Notes under the pieces: model-generated
What the model was told of the DNA's origin: nothing
What the model saw: only the letters and a program-made list of their open reading frames with translations
Databases searched by the model: none
Translations under genes and position numbers: made by a program
Part shown: positions 1-7,653 of the stretch, piece after piece
Position numbering within the stretch: position 1 is the stretch's first letter
How the letters are laid out: each line of letters opens with the position of its first letter
Source of the DNA: Streptomyces justiciae
Lineage (GTDB): Bacteria > Actinomycetota > Actinomycetes > Streptomycetales > Streptomycetaceae
Assembly: GCF_015163075.1 (NCBI RefSeq)
Contig: NZ_JADDXU010000009.1
Span: 1-64,000, forward strand
Direction of reading: 5' to 3'
Length of the DNA stretch: 64,000 nucleotides

Positions 1-12
1 AATCGGACTCAC
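1..12 (-). CDS. First codons of a gene running off the left edge
   Basis: On the minus strand a GTG codon at 12-10 is preceded by a GGAAGG ribosome binding site seven bases upstream, and the frame stays open to the window edge (Val-Ser-Pro-Ile). Only four codons are visible, so no product can be named. It would be the first gene downstream of the phoH-like gene, separated from it by a terminator and a long leader. In some Streptomyces a transglycosylase gene sits next to this phoH type, but nothing here proves that. Confidence 0.35.
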
Positions 13-300
13 ACGGTTTCCTTCCAGCGTCGTCCGCTTCGGTGACCCTGGCGGACGCAATCTTGCCCCTGGCGCTGACCTCCCAACTGCTGGGTCACGG
101 GAGGTACGGGCCCGGTGGGCAACTCCCGTGCGGGAGGCGCCGCGTGGTGCTCGGGCGGCATACGACGTCGACTATGGAGTTGAAGCTGGTGTTGCTGTGG
201 TGCCGTACCGCTGGCGGTACAGGTGTGTCGTATGCGGGGCCTGACAGGAGTGAGACTCTGCCGTAACCGGACGCCGGGTGGCAATTCTGAGTTGCGTGTG
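13..300 (-). promoter_or_regulatory. Long structured leader of the left-edge gene
   Basis: About 290 bases without a convincing gene separate the phoH terminator from the GTG at 12. The stretch holds several strong inverted repeats: GTACCG/CGGTAC at 205-220 with a four-base loop, CTCCCG/CGGGAG around 123-136, and CATACGAC (159-166) pairing with GTCGTATG (227-234). This is the look of a folded 5' untranslated region read on the minus strand. Cell-wall lytic enzymes of Streptomyces often have c-di-AMP (ydaO) riboswitches, but I could not match the ydaO core here. Confidence 0.4.
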
Positions 301-353
301 AAAGCTCACATCCCGTTTGACCCCAGGGATTTTGAGAAACCGCAACATGCGAA

Positions 354-394
354 GGCGCCGCCCGACTAGGCTCTAGGCCTTTTCGGACGGCGCC
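354..394 (-). terminator. Terminator hairpin after the phoH-like gene
   Basis: Twelve-base arms (354-365 and 383-394, beginning GGCGCCG and ending CGGCGCC) pair with a single mismatch around an 18-base loop. The hairpin begins 17 bases beyond the stop codon of the minus-strand phoH-like gene. Confidence 0.6.
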
Positions 395-411
395 AACTGA
401 CGGGTACTACC

Positions 412-1737
412 TCAGATTTGGCCGTCTTCGAGCATTTCGGTCACAAGGGCGGCAATCTGGGACCTCTCGGACCGCGTCAGCGTGACGTGGGCGAAGAGGG
501 GGTGTCCCTTCAGCTTCTCCACGACGGCGACGACACCGTCGTACCGCCCCACCCGCAGGTTGTCCCGCTGGGCCACGTCATGGGTGAGGACCACCCGCGA
601 GTTGGCGCCGATCCGGGACAGCACGGTGAGAAGCACATTCCGTTCCAGCGACTGGGCCTCGTCCACGATCACGAACGCGTCGTGCAGCGAGCGGCCGCGG
701 ATGTGGGTGAGCGGCAGGACTTCCAGCATCCCGCGCGCGGTGACCTCCTCGATGACCTCGCGGCTGGTGACCGCGGACAGCGTGTCGAAGACCGCCTGCG
801 CCCAGGGGCTCATCTTCTCGGCCTCGGAACCCGGCAGATAGCCGAGCTCCTGCCCGCCGACCGCGTACAGCGGACGGAAGACCATGACCTTCTGGTGCTG
901 GCGGCGCTCCAACACCGCCTCCAGGCCCGCGCACAGCGCGAGCGCCGACTTGCCGGTGCCGGCCCGGCCGCCCATCGAGACGATGCCGACGTCCGGGTCG
1001 AGGAGCAGGTCCAGCGCGATACGTTGCTCCGCGCTGCGTCCCTTGATGCCGAACGCCTCCCGGTCGCCGCGCACCAGCCGGATGTTGCCCTCGGCGGTGA
1101 CCCGGCCGAGCGCCTTGCCGCGCTCGGAGTGGATGGTCAGCCCGGTGTGCACGGGAAGGTCGGACGCCTCGGGCACATACACGTGCCCTTCCTCGAAGAG
1201 GACGTCCACCTGGTCGCCCGGCAGGGTCAGTTCGGACATTCCGGTCCAGCCGGAGGAGTCCGTGATGGCGAGTTCGGCGCGGTACTCCTCGGCGAGGAGA
1301 CCGACCGAGGACGCCTTGATCCTGAGCGGGAGATCCTTCGACACGACGGTGACGTCGAACCCCTCGGCCTGCAGATTGCGGGCGACCGCGAGGATGCGGG
1401 AGTCGTTGTCCCCCAGGCGGTAGCCGGTCGGCAGAACGCTGGGGTCCGAGTGGTTGAGCTCGACACGGACGGTGCCGCCGAGTTCCCCGATCGGGATGGG
1501 GGCGTCGAGGCGACCGTGCCTGACCCGGAACTCGTCGAGCAGGCGCAGGGCCTGCCGGGCGAAGTAGCCGAGCTCGGGATGGTGCCGCTTGGCCTCCAAC
1601 TCCGTCACCACGACGATGGGGAGCACGACCTCGTGCTCGTCGAAGCGGCTCAGGGCGTTCGGGTCGGCCAGCAGAACGCTGGTGTCGAGAACATAGGTGC
1701 GCCGGTCTGGCTTGTGGCGCTTTGTGCTGGTCACCAC
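412..1737 (-). CDS. PhoH family protein (PIN domain plus PhoH-like ATPase)
   Basis: The 441-residue product has an N-terminal PIN ribonuclease-type domain (about residues 15-145, starting [12 protein letters not shown] and carrying the acidic LGDNDSR segment) and a C-terminal PhoH-like P-loop ATPase domain with Walker [10 protein letters not shown] at 256-264 and Walker B VIVDEAQ near 357-362. This PIN-PhoH fusion (PhoH2 type) is an RNA helicase/nuclease linked to RNA turnover in actinobacteria; the role here is inferred. The frame is open for 80 more codons upstream, but the arginine/proline-rich extension is not conserved in the family, and the GTG at 1737 (with a second GTG directly after it) fits the usual VTSTKR N-terminus. 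A terminator follows at 354-394. Confidence 0.9.
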   Translation of the reverse strand: MVTSTKRHKPDRRTYVLDTSVLLADPNALSRFDEHEVVLPIVVVTELEAKRHHPELGYFARQALRLLDEFRVRHGRLDAPIPIGELGGTVRVELNHSDPSVLPTGYRLGDNDSRILAVARNLQAEGFDVTVVSKDLPLRIKASSVGLLAEEYRAELAITDSSGWTGMSELTLPGDQVDVLFEEGHVYVPEASDLPVHTGLTIHSERGKALGRVTAEGNIRLVRGDREAFGIKGRSAEQRIALDLLLDPDVGIVSMGGRAGTGKSALALCAGLEAVLERRQHQKVMVFRPLYAVGGQELGYLPGSEAEKMSPWAQAVFDTLSAVTSREVIEEVTARGMLEVLPLTHIRGRSLHDAFVIVDEAQSLERNVLLTVLSRIGANSRVVLTHDVAQRDNLRVGRYDGVVAVVEKLKGHPLFAHVTLTRSERSQIAALVTEMLEDGQI

Positions 1738-2041
1738 GGAAGGACGTACCCCCTCGGATGAGGTCGGGGAGCGACGGAGTGGAGCTGGACCGGTCGACGG
1801 CCCGTCTGCACGGGCCGGGAACCGGCCCTCCGCCTGTTCGTCCGTGCGGTCGCCGCACGATCGGGCTGGTGCAAAGGGCCTCCCGGGCGGACGGCCCCGT
1901 GCCGTCCGCTGAGGATCCGACACCCGTGGTTCGGGTGTCGACCTGCTTGGCTTATGCCCTCGAACATGCGGTGCCATGCCAGCGCATATGACGGCGCGCT
2001 GGTGAACTCTCTGTTACTTCCGTCCCAAACGGGGTACTCGG
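1738..2041. other. Non-coding stretch upstream of the phoH-like gene
   Basis: No convincing gene lies here. It should hold the phoH promoter. A perfect hairpin, GACACCCG (1919-1926) and CGGGTGTC (1932-1939) around a five-base loop, lies about 180 bases upstream of the phoH start and could be part of a leader or a second terminator for uppS. Confidence 0.4.
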
Positions 2042-2062
2042 CGCACTCCTCGGGGGAGTGCG
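2042..2062 (-). terminator. Terminator hairpin after the cis-prenyltransferase gene
   Basis: CGCACTCC (2042-2049) and GGAGTGCG (2055-2062) pair perfectly around a five-base loop, four bases past the uppS stop codon on the minus strand. No T-run follows, as is common in Streptomyces. Confidence 0.6.
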
Positions 2063-2066
2063 TGTG

Positions 2067-2840
2067 TCAGCCGCCGTAACGCCGGTGGCGGGCCGCGTAG
2101 TCGCGCAGGGCGCGCAGGAAGTCGACCTTGCGGAAGGCCGGCCAGAAGACCTCACAGAAGTAGTACTCGGAGTGGGCCGTCTGCCACAGCATGAATCCGG
2201 ACAGCCGCTGTTCGCCGCTGGTGCGGATGACGAGGTCGGGATCGGGCTGGTCGCCGGTGTAGAGGTGGCGGCCGATCGCGTCGATGGTGACGGACTCGGC
2301 GAGCTCCTCCAGCGAGGTGCCCTTGTCGGCGGCGTCGAGCATCATCGAGCGCATCGCGTCGACGATCTCCTGGCGGCCGCCGTAGCCGATGGCGACGTTG
2401 ACGAGTATCCCGTCGACGTGGGCGGTGGTCTCCTCGGCTTCCTTCAGCGCCGTCTGCATCTGGGAGGGCAGCAGGTCGGGGGTTCCGACGTGGTGCACCC
2501 GCCAGCGTCCGTCGGCCGCGAGCGTGCGTACGACGTCCTCGATGATGCCGAGCAGCGGCCCGAGTTCCTCCTGCGCCCGGTCGAAGTTGTCCGTCGACAG
2601 CAGCCACAGCGTGACGACCTCGACGTCCGTCTCGGAGCACCAGCCGAGGAATTCCTCGATCTTCTCGGCACCCGCCCGGTGACCGTGCACGGTGGTGGAG
2701 CCGGAGGCCTTCGCCCAGCGGCGGTTGCCGTCCATGATGACGCCGATGTGCTTGGGCACCTGAGCGTGGTCCAGGTGGCCTTCCACCCGGCGTGCGTAGA
2801 GCCTGACCAGCAGGCCGCGCAGCTTGTCGCGCAGGTTCAC
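2067..2840 (-). CDS. uppS: Isoprenyl transferase (cis-prenyltransferase, UppS family)
   Basis: The 257-residue protein is a cis-prenyl diphosphate synthase, which adds isopentenyl diphosphate in the Z configuration to make polyprenyl carriers for cell-wall synthesis. The signature IGVIMDGNRRWAK (about 32-44) contains the catalytic Asp37 that binds diphosphate, and the C-terminal RTSGEQRLSGFMLWQ segment binds the second substrate. Its N-terminus (MNLRDKLRGLLVRLYARR) resembles the second actinobacterial paralogue, related to the mycobacterial Z-farnesyl diphosphate synthase, rather than the era/recO-linked enzyme; that subtype is from memory. The GTG at 2840 has ACGGAGGGG 11 bases upstream. Confidence 0.92.
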   Translation of the reverse strand: MNLRDKLRGLLVRLYARRVEGHLDHAQVPKHIGVIMDGNRRWAKASGSTTVHGHRAGAEKIEEFLGWCSETDVEVVTLWLLSTDNFDRAQEELGPLLGIIEDVVRTLAADGRWRVHHVGTPDLLPSQMQTALKEAEETTAHVDGILVNVAIGYGGRQEIVDAMRSMMLDAADKGTSLEELAESVTIDAIGRHLYTGDQPDPDLVIRTSGEQRLSGFMLWQTAHSEYYFCEVFWPAFRKVDFLRALRDYAARHRRYGG

Positions 2841-2985
2841 GTGATTGTCAGCCCCTCCGTACAGATACGGTCCCCGCGCGCGGAAGCCTACCGGGGTGAC
2901 GGAGGGAGGCTTGAGCGTGGGTCGAATGCGGGGGCGGGCGAGGGGGCCGGCGGGGCTCGCGGCAGGGGCGTCGAGACATGAAAAA

Positions 2986-3020
2986 CGGGCCGGTCCGTGG
3001 GGGGGAGACGGACCGGCCCG
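2986..3020. terminator. Perfect 13-bp hairpin with T-tract on the minus strand
   Basis: CGGGCCGGTCCGT (2986-2998) and ACGGACCGGCCCG (3008-3020) pair perfectly around a nine-base loop. On the minus strand the hairpin is followed by TTTTT, the form of an intrinsic terminator. It lies about 145 bases upstream of the uppS start, so it either ends an unrecognised upstream transcript or acts as an attenuator in the uppS leader. Confidence 0.6.
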
Positions 3021-3579
3021 AGGGGGGGTTTCCACCATAACCCTTCGTAAGTGATGCTGCGTGCATCGGCGTGCCACAACTACTCTCCGGAGTCATGCGG
3101 CGACGGCCCGCTGGGCGCGAAACGCCCCATTCACGGCGGGCTCATGGCCGGAACACAGCGGATTCCCAGGGCAAACGTGTGAGTCGCGGTGAGATCCAGA
3201 GGGCCCAGGACACTTCCGACGCCACGCCGACGCGTCACCTTCGCATCCCCCACCCGAGTGACCCCACCCTCGCGCACCCCCTTGACGCGCCCGGTCAACC
3301 CCCACGAGCTGCAAGGCAGGGCACCGCGCAGCCCCCTCCGCCGCGCGGTGCCGCCCGCGCAGCTTTGCTCACGCGAATTACCTTGGTCTGAACTTACGTG
3401 AGACGAAGGTAAGAAGCGAGCTGACGGTGATAACGATGTGGAAACCTCCTGAATCCCATGGAAGCGAAGGGGGAATGGGGACTCGATGCACCGATTGCCC
3501 GATTTGCGATCCTGTCACCCCGAAGACCACTCGCCCCCTTAGGACACCTTCTGACCTCTATCGGCCCTAGCGTCGGCTC
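3021..3579. other. Non-coding stretch between uppS and the winged-helix gene
   Basis: No gene could be supported. Short open frames on both strands lack ribosome binding sites or recognisable products. The stretch holds the inverted repeat at 3379-3411 and should contain the promoter of the winged-helix gene at 3580, which has no clear Shine-Dalgarno sequence (GGCTC directly before the ATG). Confidence 0.4.
3379..3411. repeat. Inverted repeat, possible operator
   Basis: TACCTTGGTCT (3379-3389) and AGACGAAGGTA (3401-3411) are inverted copies matching at 10 of 11 positions, separated by 11 bases, in an A+T-richer patch about 170 bases upstream of the winged-helix gene. It could be an operator or a weak hairpin; no regulator is identified. 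Confidence 0.35.
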
Positions 3580-4740
3580 ATGACGACGAGCATCACGTGG
3601 GACCAGGCGAACGCGCGCCGACTCGACCGGCAGTTCTTGGCCACTTCCGCGCCGGAGGGCGTCCCGGCCGCCGAGGTGGTCGCCGCGATGCTCGGGGCGC
3701 ACGCGCAGGTGATGTCCGCGGCCGAGCTCTCGGTGGGGGTGCGCGGCGACACCCTGACCCGGGCGGACGTGCGCAAGGCGCTGTGGGAGGACCGCACGCT
3801 GGTGAAGATGCACGGCCCACGCGGCACCGTCCACCTCCTCCCCGCCGAAGAACTCCCCCTCTGGTGCGCCGCCCTGTCCGCCGTACCGTCCGGAACGAGC
3901 GGCCAGGCCGCCGACGTACGGGTGACCGAGCGGCAGGCCGACGAGATCGTGGCGGCGATCGCGGACGCCCTGGACGGCGTGCACCTCACCATCGACGAAC
4001 TGAGCGAGGAGGTCGTCGCCCGCACCGGCCCCTGGGCCGGCGACCTCGTGATGCCGGCGTTCCAGACGCTCTGGCCACGCTGGCGCCAGGTGCTGCACCG
4101 AGCCGGTCAGTCCGGCGCCCTGTGCTTCGGCCCGAACCGCGGCCGCAAGGTGACGTACACCCGCCCGCCCCTTTTCGACCCGCTGCCGCAGGAAGAGGCG
4201 GTACGTGAACTCGTACGCCGCTATCTGCACGCCTACGGCCCCTCCACACCGGCCTGGTTCGCCAAGTGGCTGGCGGCGCCCGGGGGTTGGGCGGCGAAGC
4301 TGTTCGGCCGGCTGGCGGAGGCGGGGGAGATCGAGAAGGTCGGGTTCGAGGGGGCGGGAGACGCGTGGGTGGCCGCTGGGGACTTGGCGTTCCCGGCCGA
4401 CAGGCGAGTGCGTGGGGTGCGGCTGCTGCCCTACTTCGACGCGTACGGCATCGCCGCGCAACCCCGGGAACGGCTGTTCCCCGGCGACGCGTACCGCAGG
4501 GCGCTGGCGGGCGGCCAGGCCGGCAACTACCCGGTGCTGCTGGTGGACGGTGTGGTGACCGGGGTCTGGCATCAGCGGCGCCAGGGGCGGCGTACGACGG
4601 TGACGGTGGAGCCGCTGGTGCGGCTGACGGCCCGTCAGGAACGGGAGTTGGGTGAGCGGGTGGAGCGGGTGGGGGCGGTGCTGGAGGCGGAGCGGGCGGA
4701 GTTGGTGGTGGGGGCGGTGACGACGGGTCCGCACGCGTGA
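3580..4740 (+). CDS. Winged-helix DNA-binding protein, AlkZ/HTH_42 superfamily
   Basis: The 386-residue protein belongs to the winged-helix family (PF06224) that includes AlkZ, a DNA glycosylase which unhooks interstrand crosslinks and protects producers of DNA-alkylating antibiotics. Family marks are the N-terminal helical LGAHAQVMSAAELSVGVR block (residues 38-55), the MHGPRGTVHLLP strand-turn and the C-terminal LLPYFDAYGIAAQPRERLFP region. At the position where AlkZ has a catalytic QxQ, this protein reads His-Ala-Gln, so activity is uncertain. It stands alone, convergent with the methyltransferase gene. Its last codons lie in the 52-bp tandem duplication. Confidence 0.8.
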   Translation: MTTSITWDQANARRLDRQFLATSAPEGVPAAEVVAAMLGAHAQVMSAAELSVGVRGDTLTRADVRKALWEDRTLVKMHGPRGTVHLLPAEELPLWCAALSAVPSGTSGQAADVRVTERQADEIVAAIADALDGVHLTIDELSEEVVARTGPWAGDLVMPAFQTLWPRWRQVLHRAGQSGALCFGPNRGRKVTYTRPPLFDPLPQEEAVRELVRRYLHAYGPSTPAWFAKWLAAPGGWAAKLFGRLAEAGEIEKVGFEGAGDAWVAAGDLAFPADRRVRGVRLLPYFDAYGIAAQPRERLFPGDAYRRALAGGQAGNYPVLLVDGVVTGVWHQRRQGRRTTVTVEPLVRLTARQERELGERVERVGAVLEAERAELVVGAVTTGPHA

Positions 4741-4825
4741 CGCGTCAGGCCGGGTGGTGGGGCTTGCGGGCCTGACGGGTCCGCACGCGTGACGCGTCAG
4801 GCCGGGTGGTGGGGCTTGCGGGCCT
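4722..4825. repeat. Exact 52-bp tandem duplication across two gene ends
   Basis: Two identical 52-base units occupy 4722-4773 and 4774-4825. The first includes the stop codon of the winged-helix gene; the second includes the stop codon and last seven codons of the convergent methyltransferase gene. Each unit contains the palindromes CACGCGTG and GACGCGTC and a loosely self-complementary half from AGGCC to GGCCT, so each copy may fold as a bidirectional terminator. Identity over 52 bases suggests a recent event. Confidence 0.9.
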
Positions 4826-5606
4826 CGAAGAGGTGGCGGGTGCTGTGGGCGACGAAGGGCCCCTCGGCCTCGATCCGCTCGTGCAGGGACCGGAGTTGGG
4901 GCTCGTACTTCTCGACGGTGAAGTCCGGGACCATCCACACCACCTTGCGCAGGAAGTGGACGACGGCGGCGATGTCGTAGAACTCCATCCGGAGCCGTTC
5001 TGAGCGCAGGTCGACAATCTCGAGACCGGCGGCCTCGGCCCCGGCGCGCTCCCGCTCGGGAAGGCGGGCGGCGCTCTGCTCCTCCGGCAGCGGCCCGAGG
5101 AAGTGCTCGACGAGCTCGAACGCGCTGCGAGCGCCCACGTGTTGGGCGAAATAGGTCCCGCCGGGCCGCAGTACGCGCGCGATCTCGGGCCAGTTGGGGC
5201 TCACCGGATGCCGGCTGCTGACCAGGTCGAAGGCCTCGTCCGCGAACGGCAGCGGCGCGTCCTCGGGCGCGGCGACGACGGCGACGCCGCGGGGGCGGAG
5301 CAGGGCGGTGGCCTTGGCTACGTTCGGCGGCCAGCCCTCGGTGGCGACGGCGAGGACGGGAGCCTTCGGCTCGACCTGGGCGAGGGCGAAGTCGAGCACC
5401 TCTCCTCCCCCGGTCTGGATGTCGAGGGCGGCGGTCGCGCCGGCGAGCCGGGCTGCCATGGCGGTGGCGTACCCCCACGAGGGCCGCGCCTCGGTGGCCC
5501 GCCCCTCGAACCAGGAGAAGTCCCAGCCGGCGGTGGGGACGGCGGCGCCTTCGGCGAGGAGGTCGTCGAAGGTCCGGTGATCGTGGTGTCGAGGGGTGTC
5601 GGGCAT
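4797..5606 (-). CDS. Class I SAM-dependent methyltransferase
   Basis: The 269-residue product has a Rossmann-type methyltransferase fold: motif I appears as AALDIQTGGGEVLDFAL (about 60-76), where the usual DxGxGxG becomes DIQTGGGE, and motif post-II/III as AFDLVSSRHPVSPNWPEIARVLRPGGTYFAQHVG. The C-terminal segment with FLRKVVWMVPDFTVEKY is typical of a Streptomyces group annotated as methyltransferase domain 11/25. The substrate is unknown. It is divergent from the DinB-fold gene at 5658, sharing a short promoter region (5607-5657). Its last codons are encoded in the second copy of the 52-bp duplication. Confidence 0.85.
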   Translation of the reverse strand: MPDTPRHHDHRTFDDLLAEGAAVPTAGWDFSWFEGRATEARPSWGYATAMAARLAGATAALDIQTGGGEVLDFALAQVEPKAPVLAVATEGWPPNVAKATALLRPRGVAVVAAPEDAPLPFADEAFDLVSSRHPVSPNWPEIARVLRPGGTYFAQHVGARSAFELVEHFLGPLPEEQSAARLPERERAGAEAAGLEIVDLRSERLRMEFYDIAAVVHFLRKVVWMVPDFTVEKYEPQLRSLHERIEAEGPFVAHSTRHLFEARKPHHPA

Positions 5607-5657
5607 GCGATCGATCGTCGCAGAGCGATGTCAGTGGGCGCTGCTAATTTTTCCGGC

Positions 5658-6185
5658 ATGACGAATGCTGAGGTCACGGAGGACAGGGCGGCCGGCATGC
5701 CGTACCGCGGCAGCGAGAAGGAGACGCTGCGGGCGAGCCTGGACCGGCATCGGGACGCGGTGCTGTGGAAGCTGGAGGGACTGGACGACGAGCAGCTGCG
5801 CCGCCCGATGACCCCGTCCGGCACGAGTCTGCTGGGCCTGGTCAAGCATCTGGGATCGGTGGAGTACGGCTGGTTCGCGGAGACCTTCGGCGGCGAGGTC
5901 GAGGAGTTCTGGTTCGACCCCGACACGGACGAGGACATGCGGGCCGACCAGGGCGAGACGACGGCGCAGATCGTCGAGTTCTACGGCCGCGCGAGAGCGG
6001 CGGCGGATGCGGTGATCGCGCGGGTGCCACTGGAGGGGCTGGGCCGCCCGTCGTGGCGTGACCACGAAGTGTCCCTGCGCTGGGTCCTGGTCCACATGAT
6101 CGAGGAGACGGCTCGGCATGCGGGACACATGGATGTGGTGCGGGAGTTGATCGACGGGGCTACGGGGGATCATCGGCCGGGGTGA
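5658..6185 (+). CDS. DinB family protein (DUF664)
   Basis: The 175-residue protein matches the DUF664 branch of the DinB/YfiT four-helix fold: ASLDRHRDAVLWKLEGLDDEQLRRPMTPSGTSLLGLVKHL near the start, with His112-like positions in LVKHL, and HMIEETARHAGHMDVVRELIDG at the end. The three histidines of the family metal site are present (LVKHLGSVEYGW, and the HMIEETARHAGH pair). These proteins include thiol-dependent S-transferases; the substrate is unknown. The ATG at 5658 follows TTTTTCCGGC without a good Shine-Dalgarno sequence. Confidence 0.85.
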   Translation: MTNAEVTEDRAAGMPYRGSEKETLRASLDRHRDAVLWKLEGLDDEQLRRPMTPSGTSLLGLVKHLGSVEYGWFAETFGGEVEEFWFDPDTDEDMRADQGETTAQIVEFYGRARAAADAVIARVPLEGLGRPSWRDHEVSLRWVLVHMIEETARHAGHMDVVRELIDGATGDHRPG

Positions 6186-6243
6186 CGGGTCTGGTCTGGT
6201 GGGGGGTGGGGGTGACGGGCTGGCCTGTGGCCGGGGGGTGACA

Positions 6244-6291
6244 GGTCGGCCTACGGCGTGGGCGGCAGGTCGGCCTGTGGCGTGGGCGGCA
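6244..6291. repeat. 24-bp tandem repeat at the end of the acetyltransferase gene
   Basis: Units 6244-6267 and 6268-6291 differ at two positions. In the minus-strand reading frame one unit encodes PTPQADLP, while the change in the other turns CAG into the TAG stop codon of the acetyltransferase gene. Downstream bases 6186-6243 contain further partial copies of the same G-rich motif. Confidence 0.75.
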
Positions 6292-6754
6292 GGACGAGGA
6301 GGGTGTGTTCGTCGTCGCCGTGGCGGAGGGTGCCGGCGTGCTGGAAGCCGAGCTTCTCGAGGAGCCGTACGGAGGCGGTGTTGCCGTTGAAGGGGTCGGC
6401 GTACAGCGGCCGCACGGGTTCCTCGTCATCTAGATAGCGCCGCAGGGCGGCGGTGCCGATCCCCTTCCCCCAGTACGGCCGCCCGAGCCAGTACCCGAGA
6501 AACCGCCGCTCGCCCTCCCACCAGCTGACGACATGACCGGCGGGCTGACCGCCCACGGTGACGGTACGGACGAGACAGGTCTCGTCTCCGAGGACGCTGT
6601 CGCGCCAGTGGGCCATGAACCGGTCGCGGGGCCGGGGTGTGAACCGGGACCGCCGTAGGGCCTCGCCGTCGTGCTCGAAGGCGAGGAACGCTTCGAGGTC
6701 GGTGTCACGGACGCCCCGCAACCGGACTGTGAGGGTGTCGTCCGGGTAGCTCAT
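6251..6754 (-). CDS. GNAT family N-acetyltransferase
   Basis: The 167-residue protein is a Gcn5-related acetyltransferase of the RimJ/RimL type. The acetyl-CoA site shows as FLGYWLGRPYWGKGIGTAALRRYL (the R/Q-x-x-G-x-G/A segment is RPYWGKGIG), followed by NGNTASVRLLEKLGFQHAGTLR, the usual alpha4-beta7 region. The acceptor is unknown. The start ATG at 6754 lies one base beyond the stop of the preceding oxidoreductase gene, so the two are translated from one transcript. The C-terminus ends in a duplicated PPTP-type tail that comes from a 24-bp tandem repeat. Confidence 0.88.
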   Translation of the reverse strand: MSYPDDTLTVRLRGVRDTDLEAFLAFEHDGEALRRSRFTPRPRDRFMAHWRDSVLGDETCLVRTVTVGGQPAGHVVSWWEGERRFLGYWLGRPYWGKGIGTAALRRYLDDEEPVRPLYADPFNGNTASVRLLEKLGFQHAGTLRHGDDEHTLLVLPPTPQADLPPTP

Positions 6755-6755
6755 G

Positions 6756-7643
6756 TCACGGCACGAGGGGCCGGACCTCCTCGGCGGCGAACCGTACGAA
6801 GCCTTCCGGATCGGGTTCGTCGCCGGTCGGTTGCAGAATGACGGCGTCGGCACCGGCCTCAGCGAGCCGCTGAACGGCTTTGGCGACGGCGCCGGCGTCA
6901 CCCGCGACACCGAGGTCGGGCACGTCTTGGAGCCCTTCGTCGACGAGCTCGGCGTGCAGACGCCGGGCGGCGTCGGGCCCGGTGGCGGTGAGGAGATAGA
7001 CGACGACGCGATGGGACTCGGGGAGGTTCACCCCGCTGCGCAGGGCAGCCTCCCGCCCCTCATCGATGAGTTGCCGTGCCCGTCGTACGCCGTCGGCGGT
7101 GGTGGAGGCGGTGAGGATGGTGCCGTCGGCGGCTTCGCCGGTGAGGCGCAGGGTACGGGGGCCGGTGGCGCCGGCGAGGACGGGTACGGGGGTGGCGGGC
7201 GGCCAGTCAAGACCGACGTCGTCGAGCCGCACGTACCGCCCGTCGCAGGTGACGCGTTCCCCCCTCAACAACGCCCGCAGCGCGACGAGATGCTCCCGCA
7301 GCAGCGTCACCGGCGACTCGACCCGCGCCCCGACCTGCCCCATCCAGTCCTGCACCCCATGCCCGACCCCGACGACGGCCCGCCCCGGGAACATCCGGTG
7401 CAGCGAGGCGACTTCCATGGCGGCGATGGCAACGTTCCGCAACGGCACGGGAAGCAGCCCGACCCCGACCTTGACCCGCTCGCTCCAGGCGAGCGCGGCG
7501 GCGGCGGTGGAGATACCGCCCTCTCTGAAGCAGTCCTCCCAGAGCCAGAGCTCTTCGAGGCCCGAATCGTCGGCGAGGCGGGCGATGTCGCGGAGGCGTT
7601 CGGGGGGTAGTTGGGGACGGAAGACTGCGCCGAGGTCGGTCAT
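6756..7643 (-). CDS. LLM class (F420/flavin-dependent) oxidoreductase
   Basis: The 295-residue protein has a luciferase-like (beta/alpha)8 barrel of the TIGR03620/F420-dependent type: LGAVFRPQLPPERLRDIARLADDSGLEELWLWEDCF at the start, the VKVGVGLLPVPLRN strand, and the FPGRAVVGVGHGVQDWM segment that lines the cofactor site. Such enzymes use F420 or FMN to oxidise or reduce small molecules; the substrate is not evident. The ATG at 7643 has GGTAGGAAG upstream, better than further upstream starts. It forms a pair with the GNAT gene. Confidence 0.87.
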   Translation of the reverse strand: MTDLGAVFRPQLPPERLRDIARLADDSGLEELWLWEDCFREGGISTAAAALAWSERVKVGVGLLPVPLRNVAIAAMEVASLHRMFPGRAVVGVGHGVQDWMGQVGARVESPVTLLREHLVALRALLRGERVTCDGRYVRLDDVGLDWPPATPVPVLAGATGPRTLRLTGEAADGTILTASTTADGVRRARQLIDEGREAALRSGVNLPESHRVVVYLLTATGPDAARRLHAELVDEGLQDVPDLGVAGDAGAVAKAVQRLAEAGADAVILQPTGDEPDPEGFVRFAAEEVRPLVP

Positions 7644-7653
7644 GGTGGTCTTC

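Noticed and set aside
9-284. 91-codon minus-strand frame in the leader
   Set aside because: Composition of the translated text is Arg/Pro/His-rich, the region has strong dyads, and a better start with ribosome site lies at 12.
13-300. c-di-AMP (ydaO) riboswitch call for the left-edge leader
   Set aside because: The location and structure suit one, but I could not find the conserved core and cannot run a covariance search, so it is kept only as an unassigned leader.
418-1761. Long plus-strand open frame opposite the phoH-like gene
   Set aside because: It mirrors a conserved PIN/PhoH gene and its protein is a histidine/glycine/arginine-rich text with no domain, as expected opposite a high-G+C gene.
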